DNA of 58,041 bases. It comes from an uncultured Ruminiclostridium sp. GTDB taxonomy: Bacteria; Bacillota; Clostridia; Oscillospirales; Ruminococcaceae. The stretch spans positions 1 to 58,041 of the forward strand of contig CAKSIR010000002.1 in the NCBI GenBank assembly GCA_934462775.1, written 5' to 3'. The stretch's first letter is position 1. The number at the start of each line of letters is the position of its first letter. Below the pieces are notes generated by a model. The model had not been told where the DNA came from and made no database searches. It saw nothing but the letters and a program-made list of their open reading frames with translations. A program made the translations under genes and the position numbers. This document shows, piece by piece, positions 24,742 through 34,058 of the stretch.

Positions 24742-26923
24742 CGAGGTAATCTATCGCAACGAACAGAACGGGTATATTATTCTCAATCTTGAAACAGCTT
24801 CGGGGATAATTACCGTTGTTGGCACGCTTGGCAATATTGTTGAGGGGGAACGCCTTGAGCTCAGCGGCAGCTATGTGAACAACGCAAAGTACGGCCGTCA
24901 GTTCAAGGCGGAGGTGTGTCAGCGTATGCTGCCTACAACTCCCGCTGAAATCCGCCGTTATCTCGGTTCGGGAATTATCAGGGGTCTTGGTCCTGCAATG
25001 GCAAAGAAAATCGTTGCGGCTTTCGGCGAGGAATCCCTTGACGTAATTGAAAACGACCCGCTTAGGCTTTCGCAGATAAAAGGGCTGACCTCCGACAAAG
25101 CGCTGTACATAAGCTCCGAGTACCGCAAGCTGTGCGGTGTAAAGACAGTAGTGGAATTTTTGCAGAAATATGGCATAAGCCCGATGACAAGTATGGCTGT
25201 TTGGAGAACCTACGACAGCTCCTCAATTTCGGTTATAAAGGATAATCCATATGTACTGTGCGGCAGCGGAATTGACGTCAGCTTTCAGACAGCCGACGAA
25301 ATCGCAAAAGAGCTTGGCATAGACACCGACGACATGAATCGCGTTAAAGCAGGCGTAATGTACGTCCTCCGTGAAAACAGCTTCAGCGGACACACCTGCC
25401 TGCCGCGGGTTAAGCTGGCTGAAATTGTCTGCAATGAGCTTGGAGTAGACGGACAGGTTTTCGACTGCTCGCTTGAGGCGGGGATAAAGGAAGGAGCGTT
25501 TGTTTCGCTGTCATTCGGCGAGCGGGAGTTTGTGTATATAACCGAGTTTTTCAATGCCGAGGACTATATAACCACAAAGCTTTCCCAGATGCTAAAGCTG
25601 TCCGCACCGCTGAACAAGGATTTTTCAGACGATATTGCAGGCATTGAGTTTACCGAAAACATTCACTACGAAACCTTGCAGAAAGCAGCGATAAACGGCT
25701 GTCTGGGCAACAATCTTTTCATACTTACCGGCGGTCCCGGTACGGGAAAAACCACAACGCTCAACGCAGTAATTCAGCTCTGTAAGGCGAAGAAGAAAAA
25801 GCTTGCCCTTGCAGCCCCTACGGGACGTGCGGCAAAGCGTATGTCTGACCTGACGGGCGAGCCTGCGAGGACTATCCACCGCCTGCTTGAAGTGGATTTT
25901 TCAAAGGAGGACAAGCTTGCCTTTAAGCACAACGAAACAAATCAGCTAAAGGCGGACGTGATTGTAGTTGACGAAATGTCAATGGTTGACGTACTGCTTT
26001 TTGAGGCGCTGCTTCGTGCGGTGCGGCTTGACGCAAAGCTTATTATGGTAGGCGACTCGAATCAGCTTCCCTCTGTTGGCGCAGGAAATATTCTCCGCGA
26101 CCTTATTTCGGGCGGACATATACCTATGGTGGAGCTTAAAGAAATTTTCAGACAGGCTGCGGAAAGCTTGATTGTTACCAACGCCCATGAAATCGTAGGC
26201 GGAAATATGCCGGAGCTTGATAACCGCAAAAAGGACTTTTTTTTCATGAGCTGCCCTGATGAAAACGATATTCCGAAGCTGATAATCGACCTTGCCAAAA
26301 CCCGTCTGCCAAAGACCTACGGCTTCGACCCCATTGACGATATACAGATTCTCACACCGACGCGAATAGGCGTTGCGGGAACAAAGGAGCTTAACCGCGA
26401 ACTTCAGCTTGCACTTAATCCGCCGTCCAGAGCAAAAAAAGAGCTGCGCTTTTTTGACGTGGTTTACCGAATGGGCGACAAGGTTATGCAGATAAAGAAC
26501 GATTATGACGTTGTGTGGACAAAGGCGGGAGAAAAAGGCTCCGGAGTGTTCAACGGCGATATTGGCGTTGTGACCGATGTTGACTCTCACAACGGATATA
26601 TTACAATCAACTTTGACGGCAGAGCGGCAATTTACACAACCGAAATGCTGACCAAAATAGAGCACGCCTACGCAGTTACCATACACAAAAGTCAGGGCAG
26701 CGAGTACAGCGCGGTAATAATGCCGCTGACGAGCGTATCGAAAAACCTGCTGTACCGCAACCTGCTATACACAGGGGTAACGAGAGCTAAGAAGATACTG
26801 ATATTGGTGGGCAGAAAGCAGCTTGTTTATGAAATGGTGTACAACAACAGAAAAATGCTGCGGTATTCCTGCATAAAGCCGCTGCTTGAATCCAAGCTGA
26901 GAAAAGAGGGCGTTGTACAATGA
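24704..26923 (+). CDS. recD2: RecD2-family ATP-dependent DNA helicase
   Basis: A 739-residue SF1B helicase of the RecD2 type (not part of a RecBCD complex). Order: N-terminal OB-like and helix-hairpin-helix region (about 1-200), then the motor with Walker A TGGPGTGKTTTLNAV, DEMSMVD (motif II), VGDSNQLPSVGAGN, TIHKSQGSEYSAV and YTGVTRAKK. Members unwind DNA 5' to 3' and help in repair. GAGG precedes the ATG. It overlaps comF by four bases. Confidence 0.95.
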   Translation: MQENLLKMEGTVDEVIYRNEQNGYIILNLETASGIITVVGTLGNIVEGERLELSGSYVNNAKYGRQFKAEVCQRMLPTTPAEIRRYLGSGIIRGLGPAMAKKIVAAFGEESLDVIENDPLRLSQIKGLTSDKALYISSEYRKLCGVKTVVEFLQKYGISPMTSMAVWRTYDSSSISVIKDNPYVLCGSGIDVSFQTADEIAKELGIDTDDMNRVKAGVMYVLRENSFSGHTCLPRVKLAEIVCNELGVDGQVFDCSLEAGIKEGAFVSLSFGEREFVYITEFFNAEDYITTKLSQMLKLSAPLNKDFSDDIAGIEFTENIHYETLQKAAINGCLGNNLFILTGGPGTGKTTTLNAVIQLCKAKKKKLALAAPTGRAAKRMSDLTGEPARTIHRLLEVDFSKEDKLAFKHNETNQLKADVIVVDEMSMVDVLLFEALLRAVRLDAKLIMVGDSNQLPSVGAGNILRDLISGGHIPMVELKEIFRQAAESLIVTNAHEIVGGNMPELDNRKKDFFFMSCPDENDIPKLIIDLAKTRLPKTYGFDPIDDIQILTPTRIGVAGTKELNRELQLALNPPSRAKKELRFFDVVYRMGDKVMQIKNDYDVVWTKAGEKGSGVFNGDIGVVTDVDSHNGYITINFDGRAAIYTTEMLTKIEHAYAVTIHKSQGSEYSAVIMPLTSVSKNLLYRNLLYTGVTRAKKILILVGRKQLVYEMVYNNRKMLRYSCIKPLLESKLRKEGVVQ

Positions 26924-27573
26924 CCGCCTATGAGCTTAAGCGGATGTTTATAAGCGTGCTTTATCCGAACCGCTGCCCGTTCTGTGATAAGGAAATAGAG
27001 TGGGACAAGTATTTCTGCGATAGCTGCTGCACCAAGCTTGATTTTATTGACACGGCGAAAACCGACACGGATATGGGAGAAATCATTGCGGTCTGCGCTT
27101 ATGACGACGCTGCAAAAACGATTGTTTATCCGATGAAGGACGATAACAGCGGTTATGCAATGTGGGCGGCGGCAAGACTTATCTGCGACAGACTGGAGGC
27201 AATTGGCGAAAGCTTTGACGTTGTAACGTCGGTTCCGATGCTGAAAGCGGACTATAACAAACGAGGATATAATCAGACGCTGCTTATGGCAAAAGAAATT
27301 TCGGAAATAATGGGAATCCGGTTAAGCAAGGGCATTGTCAAAATCAGGAAAACAGAATCGCAGAAGGATTTAAAGGGAAAAGCCCGCCGAACAAATCTTA
27401 TCGGCGCATTCAAGGCAAGCAAGCCGCAGGATTTTTTAGGCAAAAGAGTGCTGCTGATCGACGATATATGCACAACGGGAAGCACCCTTTCCGAAGTCGG
27501 AAAAGTCATTATGTCCGCAGGGGCGGAATCGGTGACCTGCGCAGTGTTTGCAAAGACTGTCAAAAACTGTTGA
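26920..27573 (+). CDS. ComF family phosphoribosyltransferase-like protein
   Basis: A 217-residue ComF/GntX-type protein. The N-terminal zinc site CPFCDKEI with a second CDSCC pair is present, and the C-terminal phosphoribosyltransferase-like domain has VLLIDDICTTGSTLSE, the phosphoribosyl-binding loop. ComF takes part in DNA uptake in competent bacteria, but is widespread without competence. It is co-translated with recD2 through ATGA. Confidence 0.9.
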   Translation: MTAYELKRMFISVLYPNRCPFCDKEIEWDKYFCDSCCTKLDFIDTAKTDTDMGEIIAVCAYDDAAKTIVYPMKDDNSGYAMWAAARLICDRLEAIGESFDVVTSVPMLKADYNKRGYNQTLLMAKEISEIMGIRLSKGIVKIRKTESQKDLKGKARRTNLIGAFKASKPQDFLGKRVLLIDDICTTGSTLSEVGKVIMSAGAESVTCAVFAKTVKNC

Positions 27574-27598
27574 AATTGCGTTGGTTTTATGTTATACT
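27570..27598 (+). promoter_or_regulatory. Sigma-A promoter for miaB
   Basis: TTGAAA at 27570-27575 (overlapping the comF stop) and TATACT at 27593-27598 are separated by 17 bases. Transcription would begin near 27605, giving a leader of about 24 bases. Confidence 0.85.
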
Positions 27599-27628
27599 GA
27601 AAAGGTATAGATTGAAAGGATTGATAAA

Positions 27629-29035
27629 TTGAAACAGGAAACAAAGCTTGTATCTGCCGACGAGCTTAAGGAACAGAAGTTCTTTATTCAGAAAGTCAAG
27701 GCGGTTACTCATGTTTACGACCATATACCGCTGGCGCACGTTCACAGCTACGGCTGTCAGCAAAACGTGTCGGACGGCGAAAAAATAAAGGGTATGCTTG
27801 CCGAAATGGGCTACGGATTTACGAACGAGGTTGAAAATGCCGACCTTGTTCTGTTCAACACCTGCGCAGTCCGTGAAAACGCGGAGGACAGAGTTTTCGG
27901 CAATATCGGCGCGCTGAAGCACTACAAAAAGCGCAGTCCAAACATGATAATCGCGGTATGCGGCTGTATGGTGCAGCAGGAACATATTGCACAGCGAATG
28001 AAGAAAACCTTTCCGTTTGTGGATATAATTTTCGGAACCCACGTTCTTCACAAGCTCCCTGAAATTCTTTACAGCGTGCTGTCAACGGAAAAACGCGTGC
28101 TGGAAATTCCCGACAGCGCAGGGGTTATTGCTGAGGGACTTCCCGTAAGGCGCGACAGTAAATTTAAGGCAAGCGTGCCTATTATGTACGGCTGCAACAA
28201 TTTCTGCACCTACTGCATAGTGCCTTATGTAAGAGGCAGAGAGCGCTCCAGAGCCGCAGACGAGGTTATTTCCGAGATAAAGGGACTTATAGATAACGGA
28301 TATAAGGACATACTGCTTTTAGGACAGAATGTAAACTCCTACGGCAAGGGAACGGACGTCGATTTTGCGGAGCTTTTAAGGCGGCTCGACAATTTTGACG
28401 GCGAATACAAAATCAGCTTCATGACCTCTCACCCAAAGGACTGCACTCATGAGCTTATTGACACAATCGCCGATTCAAAGCATATTTCGTGGCACCTGCA
28501 TCTGCCTGTTCAGTGCGGTTCGGACAGAGTTCTGAAGCTTATGAACCGCTGCTACAACAGGGAAAAATATCTTGAGCTTGTAAATTACGCAAAGTCAAGA
28601 ATACCGGACGTAATGCTTACAACCGACATTATAGTCGGATTTCCCGGCGAAACCTACGAGGATTTCAAGGAAACGCTGAGCCTTGTTGAAGAGGTTGGAT
28701 ACGATTCGGCATTCACGTTCATTTACAGCAAGCGCGAGGGAACAAAGGCGGCGTTAATGGACGACCCTGTTTCCGATGAGGAAAAGGGAAAATGGTTCAG
28801 AGAGCTGCTTGAGGTTCAGGGAAAATGCGGAGAAAACGCATACAAGAAGTATGTGGGCAGAAAAATGAGGATACTCTGCGAGGGCAGGGGACGCTCAAGG
28901 GACGGCTATTACACAGGAAAGAGCCGTCAGAACATCATTGTGGATTTTAACGGCACCGAGGATATGATAGGTAAATTCGTTGACGTTGAGATAACCGAAG
29001 CGCTTAACTGGGCGCTTATCGGAAAACTTATATAA
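27629..29035 (+). CDS. miaB: tRNA-2-methylthio-N6-dimethylallyladenosine synthase MiaB
   Basis: A radical-SAM methylthiotransferase that adds the methylthio group to i6A37 of tRNA, using the MiaA product. N-terminal cluster ligands lie in SYGCQQNVSDGEK, NTCAVRENAEDRV and VCGCMVQQEH; the radical-SAM cluster in GCNNFCTYCIVPYVRGRERS; and a C-terminal TRAM domain follows. Length 468. The start is TTG at 27629 behind GAAAGGA. The miaA gene lies four genes downstream. Confidence 0.95.
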   Translation: MKQETKLVSADELKEQKFFIQKVKAVTHVYDHIPLAHVHSYGCQQNVSDGEKIKGMLAEMGYGFTNEVENADLVLFNTCAVRENAEDRVFGNIGALKHYKKRSPNMIIAVCGCMVQQEHIAQRMKKTFPFVDIIFGTHVLHKLPEILYSVLSTEKRVLEIPDSAGVIAEGLPVRRDSKFKASVPIMYGCNNFCTYCIVPYVRGRERSRAADEVISEIKGLIDNGYKDILLLGQNVNSYGKGTDVDFAELLRRLDNFDGEYKISFMTSHPKDCTHELIDTIADSKHISWHLHLPVQCGSDRVLKLMNRCYNREKYLELVNYAKSRIPDVMLTTDIIVGFPGETYEDFKETLSLVEEVGYDSAFTFIYSKREGTKAALMDDPVSDEEKGKWFRELLEVQGKCGENAYKKYVGRKMRILCEGRGRSRDGYYTGKSRQNIIVDFNGTEDMIGKFVDVEITEALNWALIGKLI

Positions 29036-29054
29036 CCGGAAAGGAATAATAAAA

Positions 29055-29462
29055 ATGGACGCAATTAAAGCAGCAAGAGAGCTTGGCAAGGCAATTCAGG
29101 CAAGCGAGGAATACAAAGCATACGACATTGCTAAGAAGGAAAACGACGACGATAAGGAATTGCAGGACCTTATCGGAACATTCAATCTGACAAGAACAAA
29201 CCTCCAGCTTGAAATGCAGAAGCCTGAGGGCGAAAAGGACAGCGACAAGATCGCAGCCCTGAACAAGGAAATGCAGGAAAAGTACACTGCCGTTATGAGC
29301 AACGTTCACATGGCGAACTTTGTTATCGTGAAGAACGCCCTTGACAAGATGCTAAACGATGTAAATACAATTATCGGTATGTGCTGCGAGGGCGAAGACC
29401 CTGATACCTGCGAGGTTTCAAGCTGCACGGGAAGCTGTGCGACCTGCGGCGGCTGCCATTAA
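29055..29462 (+). CDS. ymcA: YlbF/YmcA (RicA-type) family protein with cysteine-rich tail
   Basis: A 135-residue helical protein of the Com_YlbF family. In B. subtilis RicA/RicF (YmcA/YlbF) bind iron-sulfur clusters, act with RNase Y in mRNA processing, and affect competence and biofilm. Here the C-terminus is cysteine-rich (SSCTGSCATCGGC plus an earlier CC), a plausible cluster ligand set. Position between miaB and mutS matches ymcB-ymcA-(cotE)-mutS-mutL of Bacillus, which favours the YmcA branch. A RicT gene is not in the window. Confidence 0.85.
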   Translation: MDAIKAARELGKAIQASEEYKAYDIAKKENDDDKELQDLIGTFNLTRTNLQLEMQKPEGEKDSDKIAALNKEMQEKYTAVMSNVHMANFVIVKNALDKMLNDVNTIIGMCCEGEDPDTCEVSSCTGSCATCGGCH

Positions 29463-29469
29463 AAGGAAA

Positions 29470-29509
29470 TAACGGATAGGGCGGTTTAAAAACCGCCTGT
29501 TATCTGTTA
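29470..29509 (+). other. Long hairpin between ymcA and mutS
   Basis: GGCGGTTT and AAACCGCC form the inner stem and TAACGGATA pairs with TATCTGTTA (one G-U) outside it. No U-tract follows, so it is not a standard terminator; it may stabilise or process the mRNA just before the mutS ribosome site. Confidence 0.6.
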
Positions 29510-29524
29510 AAACGGGAGTAAACG

Positions 29525-32125
29525 ATGGAAGAAAAAAACGAAAAGCTTTCCCCAATGCTTAAACAGTATCTGGAAATTAAGAACAAATACAGCGACTACG
29601 TTTTGTTTTTTCGCTTAGGCGATTTTTATGAAATGTTTTTTGAGGACGCAGTAAATATTTCAAAGGAACTTGAGCTTACTCTCACCTCAAGAGCAGGCAC
29701 AGCCATGTGCGGAGTGCCTCACCATGCCAGCGAGGTTTACATAAAGAAGCTGATAGATAAGGGCTACAAGGTCGCGATCTGCGAGCAGACGGAGGATCCC
29801 GCAACCGCAAAGGGATTGGTTGACCGCGATGTTATCCGTCTTGTAACGCCCGGTACGGTTTTTGAGGCATCAATGCTCGACGAGGGCAGCAACAACTATA
29901 TCGGCTGCATTTACTGCAAGGACAAAACCTGCGGAATGGTGTTCGGCGATATTTCCACCGGCGAGTTCCACGTTATGGAAAAAGGCGGCAAGGAGCTTCA
30001 GAACGATGTAATCGGCGAGCTGTCCAGATACACTCCTGTCGAGCTGCTTTTTAACGAGGATTTTCTCGATCTGAAGGACGTTCACGAGTTTATTCATTCA
30101 AGGCTGCTCGGCTGCACGGGAGAGCTTTTCGGCGAGGAGAAATTCCCCGAAAGCGGCAGCCTTGCCTATGCGCTTGAACATCAGTTCCTGAGCGATAAAT
30201 CGGGCAGTGTGCCGGAAACAATGCCCTTTGCAAAAAAGGCTCTTCTTGCGGCATTCGGCTATATCAATGAAACTCAGCGCACCGAAATCCCCCGCGCCGT
30301 TAAGCTGTACGTTCATGAAAAGAACGAATACATGGGGCTTAACATTACCACAAGGCGCAACCTTGAACTGGTTGAAACCATGCGCAATAAGGAAAAGCGC
30401 GGTTCGCTGCTGTGGGTGCTTGACAAGACGAGAACCAGCATGGGCAGGCGAAAGCTGCGCCAGTTCATAGAGCAGCCGCTGATAAGCCATACAGCCATTC
30501 TGGCAAGACTTGACGCTGTTGAAAAGCTGACGCGGGACGCAGTTTTAATGGGCGACATAAGCGATTGTTTAAGCGGAATATACGATCTCGAACGATTGAT
30601 GACGCGAATTGTCTACAAGGCGGCAGGTCCGCGCGACGTATCGTCTTTGGGAAAAACCTGCGGGAAAATTCCTGCTCTTAAGGAGCTTGTTTCGCACATT
30701 GACGCTCAGCTTATGAGAAAGCTGAACGATAATATAAATCCCCTTACCGATATTGCAAACATGGTGGAAAACTCCATCGTTGACGAACCTCCCGCCCTTA
30801 CAAAGGACGGAGGCTATATCAAGTCGGGAGTAAACGCGGAGCTTGACCGACTGCGGGATATTGCCAGCGGCGGCAAGGAGATCCTTGCAAAAATAGAAGC
30901 TGAGGAAAAAGAGAAAACAGGCATAAAGAATCTGCGCGTCGGCTATAACCGCGTCTTTGGCTATTATATCGAGGTTTCCAAAGGCAATATGTCAATGGTG
31001 CCGGACAGGTATGTAAGGAAGCAGACTCTTTCCACGGGAGAGCGCTACATTACCGATGAACTGAAAAAAATCGAAACAGAAATTCTCGGCGCAAACGACA
31101 AGATACTTGCTCTTGAATCCGAGATTTTCAGCGAGGTAAGGGAAGCCATTGCCGCGCGTCTTGAAACCGTTCAGCAAACGGCTGACGCAATTGCGGAAAT
31201 TGACGTGCTTTGCAGCTACGCAAAGGTCAGCGTTGAAAACAACTATGTGCGTCCCGAAATCACTCTTGAAAGCGTAATTGAAATCCGTGACGGCAGGCAC
31301 CCTGTCATTGAAAAGATAATGAACGACGGAGTTTTTACTCCGAACGATACATACCTTGACTTAAAGAAAAACCGTCTGCTTATCATAACAGGACCCAATA
31401 TGTCGGGTAAATCCACATTTATGCGGCAGGTTGCAATTATTACGCTTATGGCGCAGATCGGCTGTTTTGTTCCTGCAAAATACGCAAGACTTGGCGTGGT
31501 GGACAAGATATTCACGCGAGTAGGCGCAAGCGACGACCTTACCGCAGGACAGTCAACCTTTATGGTTGAGATGAACGAGGTTGCGGACATTCTGAAAAAT
31601 GCGACTTCACAGAGCCTTGTAATCCTTGACGAAATAGGCAGAGGCACCTCAACCTTTGACGGAATTTCCATTGCCAAAGCGGTTGCGGAATACATCAACG
31701 GCAAGAGCATCGGCTGCAAGACCCTTTTCGCTACTCATTATCATGAGCTTATTTCCCTTGAAAAAGAAAACGAGGGCATAAGGAATTACAGCGTTGCAGT
31801 GCTGAAGAAAGGCGACGAAATACGCTTTCTGCACAAGATTGTGGAGGGCGGAACAGACGACAGCTACGGAATTGAGGTTGCAAAGCTGGCGGGCTTGCCG
31901 GGCAAGGTAATTCAGGCGTCAAAAGAGGCGCTGAAAACCATGGAGCTTGGTTCAAAAATTCAGCTTGAATCCGCTTTAAAGGAAGAAGCCGAAGGAAAAA
32001 TGCAGGTTGAGTTTACCGAAATTGCTCAGCAGAATGTTATACAGGCAATCAAAAATCTGGATATGGACAATATAACTCCCCGCGACGCATTTAATATGCT
32101 TGAGGAGTTTAAGTCGATGCTCTGA
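29525..32125 (+). CDS. mutS: DNA mismatch repair protein MutS
   Basis: An 866-residue mismatch-recognition ATPase. The N-terminal FYEMF motif (about residues 36-40) supplies the Phe and Glu that contact mismatches. The clamp and lever follow, then ATPase motifs GPNMSGKSTFMRQ and DEIGRGTSTFDG, and the ATHYHEL signature. Full length. GGGAG precedes the ATG. Confidence 0.97.
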   Translation: MEEKNEKLSPMLKQYLEIKNKYSDYVLFFRLGDFYEMFFEDAVNISKELELTLTSRAGTAMCGVPHHASEVYIKKLIDKGYKVAICEQTEDPATAKGLVDRDVIRLVTPGTVFEASMLDEGSNNYIGCIYCKDKTCGMVFGDISTGEFHVMEKGGKELQNDVIGELSRYTPVELLFNEDFLDLKDVHEFIHSRLLGCTGELFGEEKFPESGSLAYALEHQFLSDKSGSVPETMPFAKKALLAAFGYINETQRTEIPRAVKLYVHEKNEYMGLNITTRRNLELVETMRNKEKRGSLLWVLDKTRTSMGRRKLRQFIEQPLISHTAILARLDAVEKLTRDAVLMGDISDCLSGIYDLERLMTRIVYKAAGPRDVSSLGKTCGKIPALKELVSHIDAQLMRKLNDNINPLTDIANMVENSIVDEPPALTKDGGYIKSGVNAELDRLRDIASGGKEILAKIEAEEKEKTGIKNLRVGYNRVFGYYIEVSKGNMSMVPDRYVRKQTLSTGERYITDELKKIETEILGANDKILALESEIFSEVREAIAARLETVQQTADAIAEIDVLCSYAKVSVENNYVRPEITLESVIEIRDGRHPVIEKIMNDGVFTPNDTYLDLKKNRLLIITGPNMSGKSTFMRQVAIITLMAQIGCFVPAKYARLGVVDKIFTRVGASDDLTAGQSTFMVEMNEVADILKNATSQSLVILDEIGRGTSTFDGISIAKAVAEYINGKSIGCKTLFATHYHELISLEKENEGIRNYSVAVLKKGDEIRFLHKIVEGGTDDSYGIEVAKLAGLPGKVIQASKEALKTMELGSKIQLESALKEEAEGKMQVEFTEIAQQNVIQAIKNLDMDNITPRDAFNMLEEFKSML

Positions 32126-32139
32126 TAGAAAGGAAAAAT

Positions 32140-34056
32140 ATGCCAACTATTAACGTGCTTGACAAAAGCGTTGCCGAGCTTATAGCCGCAGGCGAGGTTA
32201 TCGAAAGACCTGCCTCGGTTATAAAGGAGCTTGTTGAAAATGCCATAGACGCAGGCGCAGACCATGTTACCGTTGAAATAAAGAACGGCGGCATAACATA
32301 TATGCGCGTTACGGATAATGGCTGCGGAATTGCCCATGAGGAAATTCCTACCGCCTTTCTTCGTCATGCAACAAGCAAAATTGCCACCGGCAGCGACCTT
32401 GACAACATCAACACCTTCGGCTTCAGAGGAGAAGCGCTTGCGTCAATCGCAGCTGTTGCAAGGGTGGAAATGCTGACAAAGCAAAGCGCCAATGAGTTTG
32501 GCTCGTCTTATAAAATCGAGGGAGGAGCAGAAACCTGCCATGAAAAAACAGGCTGCCCCGACGGCACGACCATAATTATAAGGGACTTGTTTTTCAACAC
32601 TCCCGCCCGACTGAAATTCTTGAAAAAGGACGTTTCAGAGGGAAATTCGGTGCAGGCGATAGTTGATAAAATTGCTCTTGCGCACCCTGAGGTTGCAATA
32701 AAGTTTATTCGCGACAACAAGCCTGTTCGTATCACAAACGGCGACGGTAAGCACTATTCTGCCATTTACTCCGTTTTTGGAAAGCAGTTTGCCGCAAGCC
32801 TTATTCCCGTTGATTATTCCGTGGGAAATATCAGCGTAAGCGGCTACATTTCATCTCCGCTTTTTGCAAGAGCCAATCGCTCTATGCAGTATTTTTTCGT
32901 TAATACGCGCAGCATAAAGTCGGTGATATGTATGTCCGCCCTTGAAGAAGCGTACAGAAATTCCATAATGGTCGGAAAATTTCCTGCCTGCGTGCTTAAC
33001 ATAAACCTGCCGCCAAACGAGGTGGACGTAAATGTAAGTCCGTCCAAGACGGAAGTGCGCTTTGCCTATGAAAAGAACGTGTTTGACGCGGTTTATTACG
33101 GTGTGAAAAACGGTATTCTTAACGCGGAGAACAGCAGGGAAATACAGATAAAGCCGGTTGAAAAGCCTACTTCGGCAAAAGAAGAAATTTCCGCCGCAGT
33201 GACCCTGCCCGCCAAGGAGGAAAAGCCTGCTTTTATCGGCGAAAGAGTCCGTTTAAGCAGCGAGCCTGCGCCTTATGAGATGAAACAGCCGGAGGTGCTT
33301 TACAGGCAGGAAAAGCTGGCTGAACCGGTTCAGCCTGTTCCGCCTGCGCTGAAAAACGTTCAGGTTGAGGAAGAGCCTGAGATTGCAAATCCGTTTAAGT
33401 TTCTGAGCAGGGAAATATTCGAAAAGCCGAAGCCTGTGCAGGAAAAGCCGCCGGCGCAGCCTGCTGAGGAGGAACCTGAGCAGGAGGAAAAACCGCCGCT
33501 TACTGTAATCGGCGAAATTTTCAAGACGTATATCGTCTGCCAGTGCGGAGATGATATGATACTTATGGATAAGCACGCCGCCCATGAAAGAATCCGCTTT
33601 GAGAAGCTGAAAAAGGACTTTTCACAGCATTCACAGCTGCTGCTGGAACCTGTGAATATTCAGCTTTCGGCGGAAGAATGGAGCGCTGTAACCGATTTTG
33701 GCGAGGAACTGGGCGAAATGGGTATTGATTTTGTTCCGCACAATAACTTTGTTATAGAACTTACCTCAATGCCAACAATGCTTGCAGGCGGAGATGAAAA
33801 AGGAACGATGGAAAAAATCGCCGACATTCTTACCCACAGCAATACCAATGTTAAGGGCGAAATTTTTGATAACATTCTCCACAGCATGGCGTGCAAATCG
33901 GCAATCAGAGCCAACGAAATTACGTCCTTTGAGGAGCTGAAGCTTCTTGCAAATCAGGTATGGAACGATGAAAAAATACGTTTCTGTCCTCACGGCAGAC
34001 CGATAATAACCGTAATTTCAAAAAAGGAACTAGAAAAGAATTTTAACAGGATATAA
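32140..34056 (+). CDS. mutL: DNA mismatch repair protein MutL (endonuclease type)
   Basis: A 638-residue GHKL ATPase. ATP-binding motifs IAAGEVIERPASVIKELVENA, DNGCGI and GFRGEALASIAA are intact. A Pro/Glu/Lys-rich linker (about residues 345-450) joins the C-terminal nuclease domain. Its metal motif is DKHAAHERIRFE where most endonuclease MutLs have DQHA; ACKSAIRANE and CPHGRP complete the site. It should nick the unmethylated strand in mismatch repair, as expected in bacteria without MutH. Confidence 0.96.
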   Translation: MPTINVLDKSVAELIAAGEVIERPASVIKELVENAIDAGADHVTVEIKNGGITYMRVTDNGCGIAHEEIPTAFLRHATSKIATGSDLDNINTFGFRGEALASIAAVARVEMLTKQSANEFGSSYKIEGGAETCHEKTGCPDGTTIIIRDLFFNTPARLKFLKKDVSEGNSVQAIVDKIALAHPEVAIKFIRDNKPVRITNGDGKHYSAIYSVFGKQFAASLIPVDYSVGNISVSGYISSPLFARANRSMQYFFVNTRSIKSVICMSALEEAYRNSIMVGKFPACVLNINLPPNEVDVNVSPSKTEVRFAYEKNVFDAVYYGVKNGILNAENSREIQIKPVEKPTSAKEEISAAVTLPAKEEKPAFIGERVRLSSEPAPYEMKQPEVLYRQEKLAEPVQPVPPALKNVQVEEEPEIANPFKFLSREIFEKPKPVQEKPPAQPAEEEPEQEEKPPLTVIGEIFKTYIVCQCGDDMILMDKHAAHERIRFEKLKKDFSQHSQLLLEPVNIQLSAEEWSAVTDFGEELGEMGIDFVPHNNFVIELTSMPTMLAGGDEKGTMEKIADILTHSNTNVKGEIFDNILHSMACKSAIRANEITSFEELKLLANQVWNDEKIRFCPHGRPIITVISKKELEKNFNRI

Positions 34057-34058
34057 AT

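Noticed and set aside
31243..31719. 158-codon minus-strand frame opposite mutS
   Set aside because: It lies opposite the conserved MutS ATPase motifs and is a mirror of their codons; no domain or start signal.
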